DNA from: Batillaria attramentaria | Lineage: Eukaryota; Mollusca; Gastropoda; Batillariidae | Direction of reading: 5' to 3' | Assembly (NCBI GenBank): GCA_018292915.2 | Contig: JACVVK020000149.1 | Coordinates: 1,145,001-1,209,000, forward strand | DNA length: 64,000 nt | Part shown: positions 1-10,212 of the stretch, one piece after another | How the letters are laid out: each line of letters begins with the position of its first letter | How positions within the stretch are numbered: position 1 is the stretch's first letter | The notes under the pieces: model-generated | Databases searched by the model: none | Told to the model about the DNA's origin: nothing | Seen by the model: only the letters and a program-made list of their open reading frames with translations | Translations under genes and position numbers: made by a program

Positions 1-400
1 TGCCCCGTCCTTGATACCACCCGTATGTGGTGGAAAAGGACGTTAAACCCCCAAACACCCACCCACCCTTCTTGGAGAGCCGGGATAGGGCGTTGGACTT
101 TCAATGCCGGCTCGGGTCGTGAGTTCGTATCCCGGCTGGGGCCAAATATTTGTGCTGGCTTTTTCATCGTTGCCCCGTCCTTGATATCACCCGTATGTGG
201 TGGAAAAGGACGATAAACCACCAAACACCCACCCACCCTTCTTGGAGAGCTGGGATACGGCGTTGGACTTTCAATGCCGGCTCGGGTCGTGAGTACGAAT
301 TCCGGCTGGGAGCCAAACATTTGTCCTGGCCATTTTCGTCGTTGCCCTGTTTTAGGTGTAAACCATCACCGGTGGAAACTCCCAAGCTCCCACCCACTTA
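1..400 (+). mobile_element. SINE-A: three head-to-tail copies
   Basis: Positions 1-68 hold a 3' end, 69-239 a complete copy and 240-400 a more diverged copy of one tRNA-derived SINE. Each copy has a tRNA-like head with an internal promoter B-box (gagttcgtatcccggc near 120-137), a short body with a conserved tatgtggtggaaaaggacg block, and a C-rich (CACC)n tail. The copies lie directly end to end with a spacing of about 168 bp, and the third has lost part of its body. The 3' block ending in gacgttaaac recalls SINE domains described in molluscs, but that match is from memory. Confidence 0.9.
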
Positions 401-534
401 CCCTGTGTTCTTCTTTATTGGTCTTCGTTGTTCTTGACGTCTCTATGTTCTTCTTTGCTGTGTTCTTCTCTACTGGTCTCTTTTGGTCTTGACTTACTTT
501 CTGTCTGTGTTCTGATTTACTCTGATCTTTACTG
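401..534. other. T-rich spacer, no gene seen
   Basis: The stretch is T-rich, with imperfect repeats of gttcttctttgctgtg type. I see no coding or RNA signal. Confidence 0.5.
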
Positions 535-640
535 TCATGCACAGGCCATTCAAGGGCACGTACCTGACAGGAGTTTGAACTATGATGTTTCCTTTTCGCT
601 CAGGCCTCCCTGGAATTATACTAGTCTACTTTCTGTTTAA

Positions 641-1161
641 AATCGGTAAGGCAAGAGCAGCACTGGGCATCCAAAGTTATCAGCACAAGAACCAGACTTT
701 GCATCTTCAACTCCAACGTGAAGTCAGTTCTGCTCTACGGATGCGAAACATGGAGGACAACAAACAAAAGATCCAGACATTTTTGAACACCTGTATCAGG
801 CGTATCTTCAACATCCGATGGCCAGAAAAGATCCGAAACGAAGAGCTGTGGGAGCGAGCGGGACAGGAACCAGTGACCAAGCAGATCCTTCGGAGAAAGT
901 GGGGCTGGATTGGACACACCCTCAGGAAGCCAGCATCCAGCACCACACGCCAAGCCCTGACATGGAACCCGCATGGGAAGAGGAAGAGAGGCCGGCCTCG
1001 CAACAGCTGGAGGCGGGACACTGAGACAGAACTAAGCAAGCAGGGAATCAGCTGGGCTGGAGTGACAAGAGCATCCCAGAACCGAGTGCGATGGCGAAGG
1101 GTCGTCGATGGCCTATGCTCCACTTGGAGCCATGGGCCTAAGTAAGCAAGTAAGTAGGTAA
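641..1161 (+). pseudogene. 5'-truncated LINE, ORF2 C-terminal fragment with frameshift
   Basis: The translation is the C-terminal end of a non-LTR retrotransposon endonuclease/reverse transcriptase polyprotein. The motif SVLLYGCETW appears at about 724-753 in one frame. The rest, including RRIFNIRWPEKIRNEELW and KWGWIGHTLRKPAS and ending at a stop at 1143-1145, continues in another frame from about 790. A frameshift therefore lies between 757 and 784, where the first frame meets a stop at 784. The tail is a short run of taag repeats. The repeat ctgtttaa flanks it at 633-640 and 1162-1169, as expected of a target-site duplication. It is a dead copy, present only as the last part of a much longer parent. 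Confidence 0.9.
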
Positions 1162-1336
1162 CTGTTTAAGCCAGAAAGCCACTTCACCCAAAATCACTCG
1201 CGTCACCTTTGCCTCTCTTGTGCGCCATAAGTCCCAACACCCCTCACGTCAACTTTGCCTCTCTTTGCGCAAACAGTCCCAGCTTCACTGGCAGCTTGCC
1301 TCCTCTTGCAACCCCCTGTCATGCACCTTGCCCTAC

Positions 1337-1702
1337 TTACTTAGGCCCCTGGCTCCACGTGGAGCATAGGCCATCGACAACCCTTAGCCATCGCACTCTG
1401 TTCTGGGCTATTCTTGCCACTCCAGTCCAGTTGGTCCCCTGCTTATATAACTCTGCCTCAGTGTCCCGCCTCCAGCTGTTGCGAGGCCGGCCTCTCTTCC
1501 TTTTCCCCTGTGGGTTCCATGTCAGGGCTTGGCGTGTGGTGCTGGATGCTGGCTTCCTGAGGGTGTGTCCAATCCAGCCCCACTTCCTCCGCAGGATCTG
1601 CTTGGCCGCTGGTTCCTGCCCTGCTCGCTCCCACAGCTCTTCGTTCCGGATCTTCTCTGGCCATCGGATGTTGAAGATGCGCCTCAGACAGGTGTTGAGA
1701 AA
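1337..1702 (-). pseudogene. Second 5'-truncated copy of the same LINE, inverted
   Basis: On the minus strand the open frame contains NTCLRRIFNIRWPEKIRNEE and TGVARIAQNRVRWLRVVDGL and ends at the same C-terminal GPK stop as the copy at 641-1161. It starts at the FLNTCLRR region, so only about 120 residues of the parent remain. The 14-bp direct repeat gcaccttgccctac at 1323-1336 and 1703-1716 marks a target-site duplication inside family X. The related nuclease/RT proteins belong to the jockey/RTE-like non-LTR group; the exact clade is not resolved here. Confidence 0.9.
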
Positions 1703-1860
1703 GCACCTTGCCCTACCAACTACAAAAATCACGATAATCACGCTTTCTCGTGACAACAAAATCACTACAAACTAGCACACTCGCCAAAACAGGGTACTTC
1801 AAACAACCTCCAAACTTGACCCCATGGGCAATTTATGTCGTTACGCCCACATGGCATCGA

Positions 1861-2924
1861 AGTTATTACTACCACAGAGAACACCAAGAAGAGACATTGA
1901 ATTGATTCGTCATACCTTCTTTTTGTCAAGCTACCGTCTTTAACAAATTTAGGCTGGAGCGGGAGAGCTGAGAAAAACCAATTGGTTTTGCTGTTTATTA
2001 TGCTATTGAACGCGGGCACGACTAGGTTGTTATCCCGAAGCTTAAAGCACTTCTTTCTGTAGTTCGTCTTTACCGGTCCTAACCGAAAACGTCAATGGTA
2101 ATATAGCCGAGGCGTGTTGCAAAAATGGCCACAAATCAGACAAATCTGATTTGTATGAAGCAGAATAGCGGCGGACAGACACAGGAAAGGGAAGGGGTGG
2201 GGAAGGGCTACGGGGAAGTGCGTGTGTAGAGAGGGACGGAGGGGGGGGGGAGGGAGTCCGGGGGGGGGGGGGGAGGTAATGGGGACGGGAAGGGGAAAAA
2301 AAGGCACAAATTCCGGTAGAAATGGGGCCGGGAGTCATTTCGCACGGTGACAGAAGTGGGGCACGTGAGGTCACAGACCTGGGGCCGGCAAACCACGATC
2401 AATATTACAACAGATCAATAGTGACACGTCGTACTGCACGTGCAACTGGCTCCCCCCCCCCCCTCTTTCCGTACCGGCGTTTCTAACCTCCCCTGTTCCT
2501 CTCTCTTCTCCCTTTCCCAGCCTTGTGCCCGGCACATGGATGTACAACCAGATGACCGGTGTGTACATACACAATATAATTACACTGTAGCCTATTCTGT
2601 CATGATTGATGATGCTAGTTATACCTTACTACTGTACATGACTACCGCTATTCATTTTCGGTAAAATATTCATTTTCGGTTAAAAAAAAAAAAAAGGCCG
2701 AAGGACCGTGAAACTGATATGCACTCAGTTTTGCAGTTTTGCAGTTTTCACACCGAACACCTTAGGCACGTGTTTGTGCAACTATGTTTCCGCTTGCTTA
2801 GTTAGGTGATGCAGATTACGCAGGCATCTGCAACACGCAATCTGTATTTTTTCCCCCGATTAATTCAGAAATATTTTGTGACTGCAGCTGCTAGTGTTTG
2901 AAGTCTGCTACTGTTTGCATCCAA
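1861..2924. other. No gene recognised; G-rich and A-rich tracts
   Basis: The stretch contains a G-run block at about 2240-2275, a C-run at 2452-2463, and a direct repeat attcattttcggt at about 2650-2680 followed by an A-run. I see no supported coding sequence. Confidence 0.5.
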
Positions 2925-3400
2925 GGTTTGTTTTGTCAGGCGAAAGTTCACAAATTGCGCGTGGGCTAAAGTACAGTGTTTGTTTAAGGCACCTTGTTTT
3001 GCGATCGTGCTAATTTGTAGTGAGTTTGCTGTCACGAAAAAGCGTGATTTTCGTGATTTTGGCATTTGGCAGGGCAAGGTGCATGCCAGGGGGTAGCGCG
3101 AGGAGGCAAGCTGCCAGTGAAGCTGGGACTTTTTGCGCACGAGAGAGGCAAAGTTGACGTGAGGGGTGTTGGGTGAAGTGGCTTTCTGGTGTAAAGAGAA
3201 AGCAAACTAGCATTACTCCAGTGAGGCCTGAGCGGAGAGGAGACATTCAGTTTTTTAAACTCCCGTCACGGTGCGTGCCCTCACGGCTTGAATGGCCTGT
3301 GCATGGTAACTTTTCCTGTCTAGATTGAAGCATTTTTTTAGGGGTGACTATGATGCCTGGGGCTAACAGGGAATATATAGGCATTTTGAGGCATCGTGCG
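2925..3400 (-). repeat. Dispersed repeat family X, inverted and uninterrupted
   Basis: Read on the minus strand, this matches the family X copies at 38490-38940 and 45900-46330 through most of its length, including the cctaaaaaaatgcttc, gcctcactggagtaatgc and cccagcttcactggcagc blocks. The site at about 3190-3200 corresponds to the point where the 535-1860 copy carries a LINE. Function is unknown. Confidence 0.8.
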
Positions 3401-3402
3401 TT

Positions 3403-3665
3403 CGTAATAATAATAATAATAATACTACAGCTTGTAGAGCGCGGAGTTCTGCTTAGAGAAGCACTCAGTGCGCTTTTTGTTCACGCATACACACAACATT
3501 CTCATGCACACATTTATACACATCAATACAGGCGGTGGAGTTTAAACTTAAAGATTAAAAGCTAGTCTGAAAAGATGTGTTTTGAGTTGTGCTTTAAGCT
3601 GTAGGAGGGAAGGGATGTTTCTCAGAGAAGATGGCAAGGAGTTCCACTTTGTATTGTTTGACCTC
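3403..3665 (-). pseudogene. L2/CR1-type LINE 3' end with ORF2 C-terminus
   Basis: On the minus strand, 3665-3548 encodes WNSLPSSLRNIPSLLQLKAQ followed by LKTHLFRLAFNL and a stop. This is the conserved W-N-x-L-P ... L-K-T-H-L-F C-terminus of CR1/L2-like LINE ORF2. After the stop comes a short 3' UTR that contains an agcgc stem motif and ends in (ATT)n, seen on the plus strand as (AAT)n at 3406-3423. It is a 5'-truncated insertion. Confidence 0.85.
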
Positions 3666-4315
3666 AACATTACGTGGAGTTCAGACATCATTGTGCCCTA
3701 AGTCAGGTGTACTTCACGCAGAAAAGTACAACTAACTCTGCAATCAATGTTCCTCGCCCCAAATCACTACCCCACTTTCTAATGCCTCTCTAGATCATTC
3801 CCACCCCTAGACAATTCCATTCCGCCATGGTTTCGTTTAATTTCCATTCCTATTTTGGGTTTTCTTGAAATGACTTCCGGCGGAAACAAGCCTCGAGGGG
3901 AGTCCGGAGAGCGTGGCACTTTTTTCTCGGTTACTGCGCGTGTGATTTATATCGACCAGATCTGGGGCGGCATTGCGCATGGCCGGAAGGTGGAAGGTTT
4001 TGGGCAGCTGGACATGCCTCGAAGTATAACTGGTTCTCTCTGGACGTTGGCACATGGCGTGAGTCGCTTGACCCATTTCTTTCCAGTTTAGACAAAAAAA
4101 TAAAGGCTAACTGGGTCTGCAGCTATGCCAAGCTTAATATCGCAAAGTACATTACTTTCCTTGAATGAAGAACCGTTTCATGATATTCTTCAATCAGGAC
4201 AATGAAGAAAGGTTTGTACAATTTTTTCCTGTGTCGCGAGTTGAACTCTGTTGGTCGACATTCCTACACTCAGCCACTGTAACTTGCGCAACCCCCCCTC
4301 CTCCTCCCCCTATCC
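3666..4315. other. No gene recognised
   Basis: Apparently unique sequence with no repeat match that I could see elsewhere in the window. Short open frames on both strands lack any recognisable motif. Confidence 0.4.
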
Positions 4316-4316
4316 C

Positions 4317-4393
<77 letters not shown>

Positions 4394-4417
4394 CATTACT
4401 CGAGTCAGAAATAAAAC

Positions 4418-4486
<69 letters not shown>

Positions 4487-4490
4487 TTTG
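4316..4490. repeat. (CA)n / (CACG)n compound microsatellite
   Basis: (CA)n at about 4319-4358 changes into (CACG)n up to about 4394, followed by a 25-base spacer and a second pure (CA)n from 4421 to about 4486. The long Thr-His and Cys-Val open frames here are simple-repeat artefacts. Confidence 0.98.
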
Positions 4491-5044
4491 TTTTGCTTTC
4501 TGTAGTTTTTTTTTGTTGTCCTCCTTCAGTTCGGCTGAAAAGCACAACGGAGAAGAGTCATTTATCAGCAATCCGTTGAAGGCACAAGTTGAGATGTTTC
4601 AATTAAAAGTAAAAAGTCAAAGCTGACATGCTCATTAAAAAGAGGCATTTCGTGACAGGAAGAGACTTCTTTTGTTGTCTAAAAGACACACACAAAACCA
4701 AACCTCTTTTGAAATCGGAACAGTGGAATGCCTACAAGGTATTGACGAAAACGGATCCGTGCCCATCCTACTTAACATGTAGTCCAGACGCTTGCGGCGG
4801 CACCCACTGACTAAAACGAATCCTCCATGGCAACCGCACGCAGCACACACTTTCTCACCTTCTGATTTCTCTGTCAGACACATATTTCGACACACTGTCC
4901 AAAAAGTGTCGATTAGCTTGTCGGAGTATTTTCATTGGCTACCATGACCTGTCAGTCAAAAACTGGCCACATGTCAGTTACACACACCGCGCGTAAACTC
5001 AGTCGCTGCTGTGAATCCAAGTTGGGGACAGCAGACAAGGGTTT
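4491..5044. other. No gene recognised
   Basis: Apparently unique sequence. I see no coding, RNA or repeat signal that I can support. Confidence 0.4.
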
Positions 5045-5225
5045 TGAAAATAATGATAATAATAATAAAATGGGTACTTAAAAGACGTCCTCCCTCTCGC
5101 GGGAACTCAGGGCGCCTTACAGAGAACACACACTCACTCACCCAGAAACACACACAACATGCCTCCACACATACATTTAACTACAAACACATGATGTGCA
5201 GCATCATACACGAGCTGCCCCTGGC

Positions 5226-5296
<71 letters not shown>

Positions 5297-5460
5297 ACCA
5301 GCAAGATGAAGATGTGGCAACTGTTATTGGTTGAAGGCTGTGAAGAGGTGGGTTTTCAAATTTGTTTTGAAAGATAGTTTTGTGTCTGCATATCTGATCG
5401 AGACTGGGAGATCATTCCAACAAGTCGGACCCTGGTATGAATAACCAAAATGTACCAGTA
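5045..5460 (-). pseudogene. L2/CR1-type LINE 3' end, ORF2 C-terminus plus UTR with (CA)n
   Basis: On the minus strand the frame from about 5460 to the stop at 5324-5326 reads CWNDLPVSIRYADTKLSFKT then NLKTHLFTAFNQ. This is the ORF2 C-terminus of a CR1/L2-like LINE. Downstream (lower coordinates) lies a 3' UTR interrupted by (CA)n at 5228-5294. It ends in a ggcgccctgag motif and an imperfect (ATT)n tail near 5048-5068. The copy is truncated at its 5' side. Confidence 0.85.
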
Positions 5461-5780
5461 CTGTTATTATTACTGCTCCGAGTTTGATCTTTTTTCTGTT
5501 GGTTCATACCGTGGCTTTAGGCAAACAATGTCCTGTTTTGATTGTTAATTTTGGTTTAAACAGTTTTATTCGTTTTGAACAAAATGTACATATGCACTTT
5601 CACACAGTTTCAACGAGGCCGAGCACAACAAGTCAAAAACTTATAAGTGTGTTCGTAAGTACAGAAAACATGTGCGGCGGAGACGTTTAATACAGCGTCA
5701 TGGTAGGACAGATCTGTAAAGAAAGAGACAGGAAGAAAGGGGATAGAGAGAATGGCCAATAAGTACTGTACAAAGAAACA

Positions 5781-5986
5781 TGCAGTGGGACTGTGGTTTC
5801 AACGGTGGCAGATTGTTGATTTTGAAGAAAACATGCGGAAAACAACTGCCATGTCAAAAAAGCAACACATTTTTTAAATATAAAGTTTGCCTGCAGTGGG
5901 GCTGTGGTTTCAACGGTGGCAGATTGTTGATTTTGAAGAAAACATGCGGAAAACAACTGCCATGTCCAAAAAGCAACACATTTTTA
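5781..5986. repeat. 111-bp tandem repeat, two units
   Basis: Two units start at 5781 and 5892. They are almost identical to the six-unit array at 8934-9622. Each unit is 111 bp, a multiple of three, and has no stop in one frame on each strand, so open frames run through the array on both strands. The second unit runs straight into a perfect palindrome. See the larger array for interpretation. Confidence 0.95.
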
Positions 5987-6017
5987 TGTTGTTTCCATAG
6001 TAATGGAAACAACATAA
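5984..6017. repeat. Perfect 15-bp palindrome with 4-bp loop
   Basis: The arms ttatgttgtttccat (5984-5998) and atggaaacaacataa (6003-6017) are exact reverse complements separated by agta. Half of the palindrome recurs just before the second 111-bp array at about 8897-8912. A hairpin next to a tandem repeat resembles the end structure of non-autonomous Helitron-like elements, but no 5' end was identified. Confidence 0.9.
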
Positions 6018-6234
6018 TAGGACGGGCTAAAATTTCCACGTTCATAGGCAAGCATCTGTGGTACAAACGCACGTCACTGCCGATCTCCCGCAGAGACGAT
6101 TTTGCAAGTGTAACTCTGACAATGACGTAAGAAAACCTGCGTCATCGATGCTGGCATGTATGCTGTTCCGAACGCACTTCTCCTCCTCAGTGAGTGCCGT
6201 CTGTGCGGATGTGTGTGCGTGCGTGTGTGAATTG

Positions 6235-6840
6235 TGTCCGGGCCCGTTTCTTCGAAAATACTCAACCGAATGGCTTCAAATTTGGGGTATCCAAATATAT
6301 CAAAATGTTACATTAGACGATTCAAGCGTGTGATGATTGCTTACGTGATTTGGGAGTTATCGCCCTTTTGAGACAAGTTGGTTGTCTTTCGTGTACAGGC
6401 GTAATATTTATTTAAATCACTCAATTTTTTGGCAGTAGATAGCTTGAATACGGACTCTGAACAGAGTCACTACTAGAAAATGGTCGCTCTTATAGTTTTC
6501 ATGTAAACCGAGCCTGAATTGACATTGCATGTGAACCCAGTTCAGATGCCTATTTCTCCAAAAATACTGAACCGATCGATTTCAAATTTGGGGTTTCTAA
6601 ATGAATCAAGATTGTTGAATAGAAGGCCCGATCCAGATACGATTGCACACATGATTTGCGAGTTATCGCCCTTTTCAGAAAAATTGGCTTTCTGGCGTTT
6701 AAAGGCGTAATATTTACCTAAACCACTCCATTTTTTGGACATAGATAGCATGAATACGGACTCTCAACTAAGTGAATTTTGGAGGTTGTCGCTTTTATAC
6801 TTTTGGCGTAAGCCGTACCTGATGAAAGTGCTGGTGAACA
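6235..6840. repeat. 303-bp diverged tandem duplication
   Basis: Two units lie about 303 bp apart. Blocks at 6245-6298 and 6548-6601 (both containing tcaaatttggggt), and at 6398-6470 and 6701-6773 (both containing ggcgtaatattta and gaatacggactct), match with many substitutions. No uninterrupted reading frame spans a unit. Confidence 0.85.
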
Positions 6841-7150
6841 CACTTTAGATCTCAAAATCGCTCCTACTATACATAGATAATGAGCCTGGGGTGCCATAAA
6901 AAATATACAAAAAAATCAGAAAAATTCACTGCAGCCGTTATCGTCAGTTGACTCGAAAATTTGTACTCACAGCACATTTCCTCTGCAAGCCACACGCCTC
7001 ACAAACATCGAAGAAGAGACGCACGCGCACTGACGTAAAGTAAGTGCGTCATGTTTGATTGACGTGATGCTGTTTTTTCTTGGGGGTGTCTCGCCACTTT
7101 CTTTCGGAATTCCTCTGTTTGGAGACGTGGTGTTGTATTTTACTTATGCT

Positions 7151-7299
7151 ATGTCGCCATCATCGTGCACTCGCAGAGATGATACGGGATACAACAGACT
7201 ACAACTCCAATACTTTATGAACAGAATATGCGCGGAGAACAAATTCATGAAAGAAGAAGAATCCAGAACGCTGTGCAGGGCTGCTTACGAACTGAACAG
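7151..7299 (+). CDS. Candidate first coding exon, gene unrecognised
   Basis: An ATG at 7151 opens a 49-codon frame, MSPSSCTRRDDTGYNRLQLQ and on through residues ending CRAAYELN. It then meets a good splice-donor sequence, gaacag then gtaaga, at 7294-7305; the in-frame stop (taa at 7301) falls inside the putative intron. The frame also stays open upstream of the ATG to about 7055. The residue mix is protein-like, with no low-complexity run, unlike almost every other open frame here. An alternative is an internal exon beginning after an AG near 7180. I do not recognise the protein and found no partner exon within the window. Confidence 0.35.
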
Positions 7300-7514
7300 G
7301 TAAGATCTAGAACATTCCTCAACTTACTGGAAGGCTCGAAATCTCTCCAAGGTGACGTAATCTACTGACGTTACTGCACCAGCATGTTCTGGGATGGTCT
7401 AGAAATTATTTTGCATCGAAATGCAGTATCTTTTCGCAAGAGTCTCTACAACTTGACATGTGGAAAGCGGGAATTTCAGTGGGTTTCGTTTTTGCCACTG
7501 ACTCACACTCAGAA

Positions 7515-8471
7515 GCATAATGCAAAGATCTTGGAAACATAAAGATAGTTCACTTACCTCCCTTTGAGGGACAACGCGTAAGAGTTGTAGCGCGCATCCC
7601 GCAGATCTACGCAGTTGTTTGACCCAACCCTACACTAGCCGCCGTAAAACATTTTAAGAAAATAAACAAAAACGAAGATGTCAGCGACTGACAGGTGGTC
7701 TCCCCCCATATATTTCGCATGTGTTTTAGGCCTATGGAAAACATAAGTACTCTCAAAGTTCCGGAGGACGAACGAAAGATCTAGTTTGGCTTTCACTGCT
7801 GTACGTAGGCTACGCAGTGCATTTCGTTCGATGTGTTCAAGTAAAACTAGTACGGAACACAGAAAGATCGAATGTGCGAGAGATCCAAAGATGGACGCAT
7901 CCGCTGAATATTTCCTGCTAACTCAGCATTAATCATATCTGCGACCGACGATCCAGCAGATTCTATGTTGTGATATGGTTTTACAATGGTTAGAATGAAG
8001 TTCAGCCGGATGATTTTGTTCTGTGTGTGTGTTCTGAATTTAGATGCAGGTAGACGCTAGCACAATTTAAGTCACCGTGATTTGTAAAGTTGTCAGGGAA
8101 AAAACTTACGCTGTATCTGCGTCAGCCGCGTGTGTTTACTGTTAGTTTACACTGCATGCACACGTACCACTTGAGGTCTTTTTTTTTTTTTTTTTTTTGA
8201 CAAGAAAGCGAAAAAAAAATGTTTGTTTTTCAACAAGAATACCAAAAGAAGTATTTCCCCGTTTATATTTGTCTGTTATTTGAACAATTCGGCGCAGAGC
8301 ACAATTGCATGCTTTTGTGATCGCTTTCCACTTTCCGCCATGCTGTCACTATAGGGGCCAGATCTAGGATGCGCGCTAATGCGGGCAGACAACTCTTCGC
8401 GTTGTCCCGCTATATGTCTCTCTTACGAGGGCAGGAGTGACGCGTCTTTCTGATTCCAAGGTCTTTGCATA

Positions 8472-8475
<4 letters not shown>
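7515..8475. mobile_element. Foldback element with imperfect inverted arms of about 120 bp
   Basis: The sequence at about 7517-7610 reappears in reverse complement at about 8355-8475. Shared blocks, in order, include tgcaaaga.cttggaa, ggacaacgcg.aagagttg and tagcgcgcatcc...agatct, with two short length differences. The arms enclose about 740 bp. No target-site duplication is evident at the outer edges, and the right arm abuts a (GT)n at 8472. The interior contains a THAP-like coding remnant on the minus strand. Confidence 0.6.
8265..8310 (-). pseudogene. Possible THAP-domain start, broken by a stop
   Basis: On the minus strand from 8310 the frame reads MQLCSAPNCSNNRQI and then a stop. C-x4-C followed by S-N-N is the usual beginning of a THAP zinc finger (C2CH), found in P-element-type transposases and cellular THAP proteins. 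The later C-x2-H pair is not visible, and the frame ends after 15 residues. It lies just inside the right arm of the foldback element, where a transposase start could sit. This is a short motif match and could be chance. Confidence 0.25.
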
Positions 8476-8507
<32 letters not shown>

Positions 8508-8575
8508 GGGGAGGGGGGGGGTGCGTGCGTCCGCGGGCAAGCGCGCGTCTAAGGCGAGAGAGAGAGAGAGAGGGT
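8472..8575. repeat. (GT)n, G-run and (GA)n
   Basis: (GT)n at 8472-8505, a G-run at about 8507-8521, and a short (GA)n at about 8555-8572. Confidence 0.95.
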
Positions 8576-8933
8576 CTCTTCTCCGATACCAGTAAGCAAT
8601 CGTCTGTCAGTCAGGTCTGCGGGAAGTAACTCTGTCAAAGGGGAACGACTTTATTACAAGAATTCATTCACCCATGTAGAACCTCGCATACGCCAACAAG
8701 TTGTGACGTCAACCAGCTAGGCGAGCTCACACGACCTCATGTGTTTGGGTTTTTGCAAGTGCATAGAGGCACGATAAGGGTTTTCAGTACTTTCTTTATG
8801 TCAGCATGCTTGATGTCAGAGAGCTTGCGTTCCGGCGTGTGCGCGCGGGCTGCATACATGACACAACGACTACGACTGTGACTACAGCAGGTCATTGAAT
8901 GGAAACAACATATTGGGCTGGTGGCCATCTTGT

Positions 8934-9622
8934 TTAAATATAAAGTTTGCCTGCAGTGGGACTGTGGTTTCAACGGTGGCAGATTGTTGATTTTGAAGAA
9001 AACATGCGGAAAACAACTGCCATGTCAAAAAAGCAACACATTTTTTAAATATAAAGTTTGCCTGCAGTGGGACTGTGGTTTCAACGGTGGCAGATTGTTG
9101 ATTTTGAAGAAAACATGCGGAAAACAACTGCCATGTCAAAAAAGCAACACATTTTTTAAATATAAAGTTTGCCTGCAGTGGGACTGTGGTTTCAACGGTG
9201 GCAGATTGTTGATTTTGAAGAAAACATGCGGAAAACAACTGCCATGTCCAAAAAGCAACACATTTTTTAAATATAAAGTTTGCCTGCAGTGGGACTGTGG
9301 TTTCAACGGTGGCAGATTGTTGATTTTGAAGAAAACATGCGGAAAACAACTGCCGTGTCCAAAAAGCAACACATTTTTTAAATATAAAGTTTGCCTGCAG
9401 TGGGACTGTGGTTTCAACGGTGGCAGATTGTTGATTTTGAAGAAAACATGCGGAAAACAACTGCCATGTCAAAAAAGCAACACATTTTTTAAATATAAAG
9501 TTTGCCTGCAGTGGGACTGTGGTTTCAACGGTGGCAGATTGTTGATTTTGAAGAAAACATGCGGAAAACAACTGCCATGTCAAAAAAGCAACACATTTTT
9601 TTTTTAATATAAAGTTTGCCTG
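8934..9622. repeat. 111-bp tandem repeat, six units
   Basis: Units begin at 8952, 9063, 9174, 9285, 9396 and 9507, exactly 111 bp apart, with only one- or two-base differences. The plus strand would encode a 37-residue unit (LQWDCGFNGGRLLILKKTC plus the rest) and the minus strand another 37-residue unit. Both are open throughout because the unit length is divisible by three. The near-identity implies recent amplification or homogenisation. The reading frames look incidental, since differences are not concentrated at third positions and no start or signal context is seen. Confidence 0.97.
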
Positions 9623-10136
9623 TACTATGAAGAAAAAAAAAGAAGGAAAAAAAAAGAAAAAAAAAAAAAGAAGAAGAAGCTCTCGTGGCACTGACTGGCG
9701 CTTTCGTAAATATTCAGCGACGATTCCCACGTGCAGTGACATTTTAAAAGGTAGAACGGTAGTGTTGCAGAATCGATCGACAGTTTATTTAACAGTGAAC
9801 AATAACATGGTTCACGGCGGTCGTTGACACCTCCAGCTCGTCAGATGAGACAAGGACCTAATAAATACTCTCGTTTCAGCACTCAGGGGAGTTTGGGTTA
9901 TTGTTAAAAAAAAAATTAATCGCCCGAGAACGCACGCACTATCACTTGCGCGAGCGCTCACTCGCTCGTAAGCACGCGCGCACGCACGCACGTGCGCGCG
10001 AGCACACACACACGCGCACGCGTGCAAATACACGCACGCACATACACGCACACGCGCACACACACACACACACTCTCTCTCTCTCCCGCTCGCTTGCCCC
10101 CCCCCCAAACCACACACACACACACCCCCTTCCCTC

Positions 10137-10212
<76 letters not shown>

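Larger units (their letters stand above)
535..1860 (+). repeat. Dispersed repeat family X, interrupted by two LINE fragments
   Basis: Segments 535-640, 1162-1336 and 1703-1860 match, in order, the continuous family X copies at 38490-38940 and 45900-46330 and the reversed copy at 2925-3400. Shared blocks include a ccattcaagggcac block, the gcctcactggagtaatgc region, cccagcttcactggcagctt and acaaaaatcacg. I do not recognise the family and see no coding capacity. The uninterrupted paralogues show that the two LINE pieces are later insertions. Confidence 0.8.

Noticed and set aside
1209..1775. A 188-codon plus-strand frame
   Set aside because: It is the antisense reading of the minus-strand LINE fragment at 1337-1702 plus family X sequence.
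8921..9607. A 228-codon frame of 37-residue Cys-containing repeats (and a 286-codon frame on the other strand)
   Set aside because: Both strands are open only because the 111-bp unit is divisible by three and lacks stops. There is no start context, signal sequence or codon-position bias to support a protein.
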